Shown: positions 17,311 through 21,661 of the stretch, piece after piece | How the letters are laid out: every line of letters begins with the position of its first letter | How positions within the stretch are numbered: position 1 is the first letter of the stretch | Origin: a virus | Virus record (IMG/VR): IMGVR_UViG_3300035188_000217 | Location: 1-23,503 of that record | DNA length: 23,503 bases | Strand: one strand, 5' to 3' | Program-made: the position numbers and the translations under genes | Notes under the pieces: generated by a model | Database searches by the model: none | What the model was told of the DNA's origin: nothing | What the model saw: only the letters and a program-made list of their open reading frames with translations

Positions 17311-17954
17311 CAGTTCGGCGTGATGCGGGGTTCAGAATTTCTGTACGTGTCGGAACGGTTACGGCCTTCGCCAATGACCTTGAGCGCCTGTAGCGACTCC
17401 TTGTACTTCCCGGCGTAAAGGCCAATGAGATCCTGCTCGCCCTTGAGGTACGTGTACGCCTCAAATAGGCAGCCGTACAGTAGAGCATTTTCGGCGTTTT
17501 CGCTGATCCAAGTGCCTGCTGGCTGATCAACGATGGACGCCGGTTCGTAGAAGTAGTGAAGCTCGACTTCGTAAGATGAATCCGGTGGAGGACCGATCAG
17601 GAAGGTGTCGTTGTCGAAGATCGCGTAGTAGCGGGGAACCCCGGTCGTCGATGTAGAGGGATACGCCTCACGGAGAAACGCAACCTCCTTCGGGAGCAAA
17701 TACTCGTATGTGCCGTTGTTGTTCACGGCAATGGAGTATGTCGCCAGATAGTCCGTCGGGGTCGTGAGATAGCGATTGTTCGCCGTCAGGTTGCCCGTCA
17801 CGTTCTTCTTGAGGACCGGGATCTGCACGTCATAGTAGATGCGCTGCTCGGCCTGCCGAATGATCGTGTCCATATCGGTAGTCGAGATACCATTCGAGTC
17901 TACCTGAAGGTAGCCGTGGATCGCATCTACAAGCTGTGCATACGTGAAGGCCAT
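17310..17954 (-). CDS. Adaptor-fold / tail tubular protein A-like protein
   Basis: The architecture of this 214-residue protein matches podovirus adaptor or tail tubular proteins. Helices come first (YAQLVDAIHGYLQ, then DTIIRQAEQRIYYDVQIP). A beta insertion follows (GNLTANNRYLTTPTDYLATY to TFLIGPPPDSSYEVELHYFY). Two C-terminal helices close the protein (ENALLYGCLFEAYTYLKGEQ and LYAGKYKESLQALKVIGEG), with a disordered tail. In virions this fold forms the dodecameric ring between portal and nozzle. A second, different protein of the same architecture is encoded at 20728-21429, so this one is more likely the tail tubular ring. A one-base gap follows the 55-residue gene stop. Confidence 0.75.
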   Translation of the reverse strand: MAFTYAQLVDAIHGYLQVDSNGISTTDMDTIIRQAEQRIYYDVQIPVLKKNVTGNLTANNRYLTTPTDYLATYSIAVNNNGTYEYLLPKEVAFLREAYPSTSTTGVPRYYAIFDNDTFLIGPPPDSSYEVELHYFYEPASIVDQPAGTWISENAENALLYGCLFEAYTYLKGEQDLIGLYAGKYKESLQALKVIGEGRNRSDTYRNSEPRITPN

Positions 17955-17955
17955 A

Positions 17956-18123
17956 TCAGCCCTGCTTCTCCGAGATCCTCAGACCCTTCGTCGCGGCACC
18001 ACCGCCGCGCATCTTCATGGGCTTCTTCAGGATCTTCATGTTCCCGACGTTTACACCGCGCCGCATGCCGCCTTCAACGGTGGCATCCGACGGGTCCTTG
18101 AGCCGTGCGTTCTGCTTCTGCAT
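17956..18123 (-). CDS. 55-residue basic Gly-rich protein
   Basis: I place the start at the internal ATG (MQKQNARLKDPSDATVEGGM) because it lies one base after the stop of the upstream gene, the junction type used throughout this cluster. A longer frame reaching 18216 would overlap the 92-residue gene. The protein is basic and has RRGVNVGNMKILKKPMKMRG + GGAATKGLRISEK in its second half, including the recurrent 'MRGGGAATKG' motif. It has no transmembrane segment and no known domain. It is one of five consecutive Gly/Arg/Lys-rich small proteins, and the function is unknown. Confidence 0.6.
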   Translation of the reverse strand: MQKQNARLKDPSDATVEGGMRRGVNVGNMKILKKPMKMRGGGAATKGLRISEKQG

Positions 18124-18124
18124 T

Positions 18125-18403
18125 TTAGCGACCCCGCTGGATTTTGGTCTTCTGAAGCCGACCGACACCGCTACCGGCACCAGCCCGCATGTCACGATGA
18201 GAGCGAGCGGGAGCATTCACAATGCCGCCAGCAGCCATCTTCTTTTTGCTCTTCTTGATGATGGTGACAGAGCTACCGCCCGTTACGTCACCGGCATAAG
18301 GATCGGCCATCTCCTCGATAAGGCGACGGAGACTTTTGCGCTCCTTGGCGGTGTAGCCGACCTTGCCGCCTTCCGCCATCTTCTTCCTGTACGTGTACTT
18401 CAT
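18125..18403 (-). CDS. 92-residue basic protein with AEGG/AAGG motifs
   Basis: The start ATG has AGAGGA immediately upstream. The sequence has MAEGGKVGYTAKERKSLRRL (9-28), an acidic patch (EEMADPYAGD, 30-39), KKSKKKMAAGGIVNAPARSH (50-69) and a C-terminal GSGVGRLQKTKIQRGR. It is rich in Lys, Arg and Gly, and the two 'MAxGGxV' motifs match those of neighbouring proteins. I recognise no family. DNA binding or a minor virion role is conceivable but unproven. Nine bases separate it from the 114-residue gene, and one base separates it from the 55-residue gene. Confidence 0.6.
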   Translation of the reverse strand: MKYTYRKKMAEGGKVGYTAKERKSLRRLIEEMADPYAGDVTGGSSVTIIKKSKKKMAAGGIVNAPARSHRDMRAGAGSGVGRLQKTKIQRGR

Positions 18404-18412
18404 TTCTTCCTC

Positions 18413-18757
18413 TTACTTGATTTTTCCGCGAGTGAGCCCACGCTGAGCGGAACCACAACCACGAACCATTCCGCCGGAACGCATGTCCTTTGACAACCTG
18501 CTGCCAACCTTCGGCTTGTAGGCTTCCGAATCAGAGCGCTTTTCGGGCCCCTTGTCGCTCAAAGGGAGGTTGATGTCCTTGATCGGCTTCGCTGTCGGCT
18601 TGTCTTCCTTGTCTCCGGAGGACATGCTGTCCGGCCACGCAAAAAAGTGACCATGAAACATGACTCCGGGTGTCCCATCTCTGTGAACACCAAAGGCCAG
18701 CGGACCAAGGCCGACAAACTTACCCGGCTCTGTTGGGGCCTTGATCGGCTTTGACAT
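18413..18757 (-). CDS. 114-residue basic-tailed protein, paralogue of the next gene upstream
   Basis: The ATG at 18757 is preferred because it follows the upstream TGA after one base; a longer frame would run into that gene. Residues 12-40 (GKFVGLGPLAFGVHRDGTPG, then VMFHGHFF) look like a small beta module. Residues 41-60 are acidic and disordered. Residues 57-65 are KPIKDINLP, and the C-terminus is KVGSRLSKDMRSGGMVRGCG followed by SAQRGLTRGKIK. All four elements recur in the same order in the 133-residue protein encoded next door. The function is unknown. The shared layout and basic tail suggest a duplicated virion-associated or regulatory protein. Confidence 0.65.
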   Translation of the reverse strand: MSKPIKAPTEPGKFVGLGPLAFGVHRDGTPGVMFHGHFFAWPDSMSSGDKEDKPTAKPIKDINLPLSDKGPEKRSDSEAYKPKVGSRLSKDMRSGGMVRGCGSAQRGLTRGKIK

Positions 18758-18758
18758 A

Positions 18759-19160
18759 TCAGACCATCCTTCCGCGCCCGCGCCCGCGCTCAGCCTTACC
18801 GGCACCACGGACAAGGCCACCAGCCTTCATTCCAGAAGCTTTCAATCTGCTGCCAACCTTTATCGGAAGGTCAATATCCTTGATCGGCTTGCCTGAAGGC
18901 TTTTCCTCATCATCCGATGAATCCCCGGGGGAGTACGGGGATTCGTAGTAATTCTGGCTTGTCGGCACAAACTTGTTGCCAATCAGGACACCTGTCTGGC
19001 CCTCCCTATTTGTACCGGCAACAGCAAGACCCGTGCCGCCGAGAAGATCAACAAACCTTCCGGGGCTACGGGTGCCCATGCCCAAGCCCTGACTAAGCGC
19101 ATAGATCATGTCTGCTGCGCCTGTCGCCGCCTCTTCTTTTGTGGGCTTGTCTTTTGCCAT
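18759..19160 (-). CDS. 133-residue basic-tailed protein, paralogue of the next gene downstream
   Basis: The start at 19160 (MAKDKPTKEEAATGAADMIY) lies one base after the upstream TAA. A longer frame to 19274 would overlap that gene. A helix (8-28) absent from the paralogue comes first, then GRFVDLLGGTGLAVAGTNRE and GQTGVLIGNKF (35-64), a Ser/Asp/Glu linker (72-90), KPIKDIDLPIKVGSRL (91-106) and the basic tail MKAGGLVRGAGKAERGRGRG + RMV. It shares the last four parts with the 114-residue protein and the extreme C-terminus with the 215-residue protein. No domain of known function is recognised. The last codons contain AAGGA nine bases before the next ATG. Confidence 0.65.
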   Translation of the reverse strand: MAKDKPTKEEAATGAADMIYALSQGLGMGTRSPGRFVDLLGGTGLAVAGTNREGQTGVLIGNKFVPTSQNYYESPYSPGDSSDDEEKPSGKPIKDIDLPIKVGSRLKASGMKAGGLVRGAGKAERGRGRGRMV

Positions 19161-19161
19161 G

Positions 19162-19809
19162 TTATACCATCTTTCCGCGACCAACGCCGCGCTTCGCGCA
19201 ACCACCGGCACGCTTCGCAAGTCCACCCTTGGCGAGGGCCATGCCGACACCCTTACGGGCGAGACCGCCACCACGCATATTCTTCTTGGCCTTCACAGCA
19301 CCGCCCTTGCGGAAACCGCGACCCATCGGAACTGAGTCGGCATCGGATGTCATTCCGCCGCCAGCCTGATAGCCTGTGGCACCACCAATAGAACCACCAC
19401 GGCCCATCGGCTGAGCGCCGGAAGCAATGCCCCGAGAGATAGCGGATGGCATTGCGCCACCACGACCCGGGAGACGCACTGGCTGAGCTTCCATGGATGC
19501 CATGGCACCACCACGACCCATGGGGACGGAACCAATATCAGATGTCATTCCGCCACCACGGATAGGGAGGCCCATAGCCCCACCGATGATGCCCTGAATG
19601 TCGGAGAACGAACCGCCACGGCCCGAGCGACCAATTGGACGATACATTCCCTCATTGCCACGCCCCGGCCTGCGCATATAGGCATCGCTTGAGGCAAGAG
19701 CCTGCATACCCGGCTTCAGATTTGACGCGCTACCGTAGCTGGTAATTCCGCCGTCCTGCATACGCTTGTGAGACTTACGGGCCTTGCCGCCATGCTTCAT
19801 CTTCTTCAT
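19162..19809 (-). CDS. 215-residue Gly/Arg/Met-rich low-complexity protein
   Basis: The sequence is dominated by Gly, Arg, Met, Ala and Ser. It begins MKKMKHGGKARKSHKRMQDG and carries about five 'PMGRGG' or 'LPGRGG' motifs. A 16-residue direct repeat (GGGMTSDIGSVPMGRG at 85-100, GGGMTSDADSVPMGRG at 150-165) differs at two positions. The C-terminus holds FRKGGAV, MRGGGLARKG, LAKGGLAKRAGGCAKRG and ends GRGKMV. It is strongly basic and probably disordered, with RGG-type sequence that in other proteins can bind nucleic acid. No enzymatic motif is present. The ATG has GGAGA eight bases upstream and overlaps the zinc-ribbon gene stop by one base. Confidence 0.6.
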   Translation of the reverse strand: MKKMKHGGKARKSHKRMQDGGITSYGSASNLKPGMQALASSDAYMRRPGRGNEGMYRPIGRSGRGGSFSDIQGIIGGAMGLPIRGGGMTSDIGSVPMGRGGAMASMEAQPVRLPGRGGAMPSAISRGIASGAQPMGRGGSIGGATGYQAGGGMTSDADSVPMGRGFRKGGAVKAKKNMRGGGLARKGVGMALAKGGLAKRAGGCAKRGVGRGKMV

Positions 19810-20165
19810 TATAGTTCTCCAGAGTAAGTGATGGGGCTCGGCACCCCGTTGAGATAAATGCCGATCACGCCAACCTGTCCGGTTCCGTAAACAGCGGGGT
19901 TTCCTACGGGGTTCCAGCCCCAGAGTTCGCGGCTGACAACCTGTGCAGTGTCAGGCCGGGGATTGTAGAGGGCTTGCGGATCGTTGATCGGCACACGCCC
20001 GACGAAATATTGAGGCTGATCCTTGTCGAGGCAATAGGGGCAGTTCTTGATGTTTGTGACGCGACCGGCGACGACTTGAGGCTTTAGCTCGTGGAGGTCA
20101 TACCTCTGGTTGCATGTATCACAAAAACCGAATGCAAGTTTTCCTTTGGCATACGGAACGCTCAT
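19809..20165 (-). CDS. Zinc-ribbon phage protein
   Basis: Two Cys pairs form a zinc ribbon in this 118-residue protein: C15-x-x-C18 (FGFCDTCNQRY) and C42-x-x-C45 (NCPYCLD). The rest includes DPQALYNPRPD and a Gly/Val-rich C-terminus with WGWNPVGNPA. I recognise the pattern MSVPYAKGK...FGFCDxC...ELK...DPQALxxPRPD from many podovirus late regions. The function is not established; a small structural or nucleic-acid-binding role is possible. The start codon overlaps the TGA of the homing endonuclease (ATGA), so its expression may depend on translation of that selfish gene. Confidence 0.75.
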   Translation of the reverse strand: MSVPYAKGKLAFGFCDTCNQRYDLHELKPQVVAGRVTNIKNCPYCLDKDQPQYFVGRVPINDPQALYNPRPDTAQVVSRELWGWNPVGNPAVYGTGQVGVIGIYLNGVPSPITYSGEL

Positions 20166-20728
20166 TCAGAAACCCTCCGTATCTGCCAGCCCTTTATGCC
20201 GCGAGATCTGCGCCTGACCTTCCTGTTCATGTGGTTAACGACATTTGGTAGGTCGAGACCAAGGGACTTGCAAGCTTCAGAGATCGTCGGGAAACGCAGG
20301 ACAATTCCGTCCTTTTCGCACTCGACAGCAGACCCTCCAAGCGACCTAGATTTCTTGATCTTGGTCGCAAGTGAATATTTCCGGCCAACATTCCACTGAT
20401 TGCCAATTTTGGCAGCGGCCATCCTTGCCCGGGCTTCGGGGGACCGAACTGCACCCTTGGTGCCGTCGCCTCCCTCAGTTAAGTTTACAATGCCAACGCC
20501 CATTTTACGAAGCCTTTTTATCAGGCCCCGCTCAAGGTCGAAGGCGATATCCTCCGTCGAACACTCCATCTTTCCCACGAGGATCTTGTCCTCGCCGTAC
20601 TTGTTCAGGATGTTCATGTGATGGCGGTTGTGGTAACGCTTCTTGAACGACACCCGCGTTTCGTCGCCCTTGCCAACATAGAAAGGCGTTCCGTCGGGTT
20701 TACAGTGGATGTAGGCATAGAACGACAT
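20162..20728 (-). CDS. GIY-YIG homing endonuclease with NUMOD3 and NUMOD1-like modules
   Basis: This 188-residue free-standing homing endonuclease would cut endonuclease-free alleles and spread its own gene. The GIY-YIG domain (about 1-90) has Y6 in YAYI, Y17-V-G in FYVGKG, an Arg at R25 (or R31), E66 in LERGLIKRL and N82 in IVNLTEGGDG: all the expected active-site positions. NUMOD3 follows (SPEARARMAAAKIGNQW, 96-112). The C-terminal region (about 134-186, with FPTISEACKSLGL and GIKGWQI) resembles the NUMOD1/IENR DNA-binding repeat. The gene looks intact. It lies exactly between the adaptor gene (1-base overlap) and the zinc-ribbon gene (4-base overlap). No intron is evident, as both neighbours read as complete genes. 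Confidence 0.92.
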   Translation of the reverse strand: MSFYAYIHCKPDGTPFYVGKGDETRVSFKKRYHNRHHMNILNKYGEDKILVGKMECSTEDIAFDLERGLIKRLRKMGVGIVNLTEGGDGTKGAVRSPEARARMAAAKIGNQWNVGRKYSLATKIKKSRSLGGSAVECEKDGIVLRFPTISEACKSLGLDLPNVVNHMNRKVRRRSRGIKGWQIRRVSE

Positions 20729-21429
20729 CAGAAATCATATCCAACAAACGGGATGAACCTGTCGCTGGAGCGATCCCGGTCCTCGTCGGCGGCAAGCTGG
20801 AACGCCTCGTCGTAGAGATCCTTCAGCATGGAAACCCTATCGGCGGCTTCCGGCTTTTTCAAGGCAATGTGATATGCCAGCCCGGCAACGAGGGCATTGT
20901 AGAACCGGAATGGGATCTCAATCGTCTGGCTTACGGGGTTCGTCGCGTCGTCCATACGCTTCAGATACCAGTACGCGAGCGTGTAAACGGTGCTAGAGTC
21001 CGGAACCGGCCAGAGCGTAATCTGTGGCGAGTTTGTCGCCCTGTTTACATAGATCTGGTAGGGACGCCCAGTCTGGTCCTTGGTCGGGATGTTTGCGTAT
21101 GTGGACACCGAGATCCTGTTCAGGGAAATGTCGGTGTTGATTCCGGCGCTGCTCGTCCGGCACACATGCTCAATGTAGTCAATCGCGTCAGCCGGGAGCC
21201 CGTCGGCAGACGTGTAGGTCTTCTGACCGGCCACAAGAGTAATGGTGCCGGAACGAACAGTCCAGAGGTTAAGGCCCTTGTTGGCCCACTCCGCTAGGAG
21301 GAAGTTCATGCTGCGCCGAGCAGTCTTCAGGTCATAGCCAGAACGCAGTTCAAGGCCAGCCCTCTCGTAGGCTTCCTCGACCAATTCCCCGATGTCGGGG
21401 TTCCAAGTTGTCGTTCCGCTTGTTGTCAT
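20728..21429 (-). CDS. Head-tail adaptor, P22 gp4-like
   Basis: The chosen start gives 233 residues (MTTSGTTTWNPDIGELVEEA). It is an ATG with AGGA six bases upstream; a TTG 30 bases further upstream is less likely. Helices at about 10-50 (ELVEEAYERAGLELRSGYDL, then ARRSMNFLLAEWANKGLNLW) match the N-terminal helical hairpin of podovirus adaptors. A beta insertion follows (GTITLVAGQKTYTSADG through PQITLWPVPDSSTVYTLAYW). The C-terminal helices are IPFRFYNALVAGLAYHIALK and RVSMLKDLYDEAFQLAADED, ending with a tail that probably contacts the portal. The protein would form the ring beneath the portal vertex. Its stop shares one base with the homing endonuclease ATG. Confidence 0.8.
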   Translation of the reverse strand: MTTSGTTTWNPDIGELVEEAYERAGLELRSGYDLKTARRSMNFLLAEWANKGLNLWTVRSGTITLVAGQKTYTSADGLPADAIDYIEHVCRTSSAGINTDISLNRISVSTYANIPTKDQTGRPYQIYVNRATNSPQITLWPVPDSSTVYTLAYWYLKRMDDATNPVSQTIEIPFRFYNALVAGLAYHIALKKPEAADRVSMLKDLYDEAFQLAADEDRDRSSDRFIPFVGYDF

Positions 21430-21516
21430 CTTTGATCCTAAGTGTGAGCCCCGCTCCAAGAGGCATACCGCCGATTACAGGAGCCGCCTGCCCAAATGCT
21501 CACGTTCCCCGCTATC
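21430..21516 (-). other. 87-base intergenic gap with nested inverted repeats
   Basis: This is the only sizeable non-coding gap in the late unit. On the minus strand GTGAGC (21498-21503) can pair with GCTCAC (21444-21449), GCTCC (21480-21484) with GGAGC (21453-21457), and GGC-GGTAT-GCC (21462-21472) forms a small hairpin inside. No U-run follows, so it is not a typical terminator, and it does not fit a tRNA. A short open frame (AFGQAAPVIGGMPLGAGLTL) also crosses the gap in one register, but it begins after a stop and runs into the adaptor gene out of frame. Confidence 0.4.
21436..21439 (-). promoter_or_regulatory. Ribosome binding site AGGA for the adaptor start
   Basis: AGGA six bases before the ATG at 21427-21429 decides between this start and a TTG at 21457-21459, which has no comparable site. 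Confidence 0.65.
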
Positions 21517-21660
21517 TTAATATTTGCCTCTGTCGCCCCTGTTGGGGTCCTTCGGGCCAAGCTTTTTGGAACCCCGCCTATGGACCGGCTTGCTGCGCCC
21601 CCGGCTCTTTTTGGTGAAGAGGGGGAGGCTATTCCCAATTGCGTCTTTCTTTTTTGCCAT
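21517..21660 (-). CDS. 47-residue very basic small protein
   Basis: The start ATG has GAGGA six bases upstream and lies one base after the stop of the preceding gene. The protein begins MAKKKDAIGNSLPLFTKKSR and ends in PKDPNRGDRGKY. About one third of its residues are Lys or Arg, with no hydrophobic core, so it is probably disordered and could bind nucleic acid. Good ribosome binding site, good spacing and sense-strand continuity with the late unit support it as real, although it is short and I recognise no family. Its position just before the adaptor suggests a head or packaging accessory role, which is inference. Confidence 0.55.
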   Translation of the reverse strand: MAKKKDAIGNSLPLFTKKSRGRSKPVHRRGSKKLGPKDPNRGDRGKY

Positions 21661-21661
21661 C

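Noticed and set aside
18758-18820. Longer N-terminus for the 114-residue protein; similar extensions for the 133- and 55-residue proteins
   Set aside because: The extensions overlap the 3' ends of the upstream genes and encode out-of-frame images of their Gly/Arg tails. The internal ATGs all lie one base after the upstream stop.
19162-19809. RGG-rich 215-residue protein as a collagen-like fibre
   Set aside because: The spacing of Gly is not the Gly-x-y triplet pattern; motifs are RGG and GGxV type.
21430-21459. Upstream TTG start adding ten residues (MERGSHLGSK) to the adaptor
   Set aside because: The ATG at 21429 has AGGA at six bases and begins the sequence typical of the family; the TTG lacks a ribosome binding site.
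21430-21516. Possible tRNA in the intergenic gap
   Set aside because: A six-base terminal stem can be drawn, but no T-arm, D-arm or anticodon loop with proper spacing is present.
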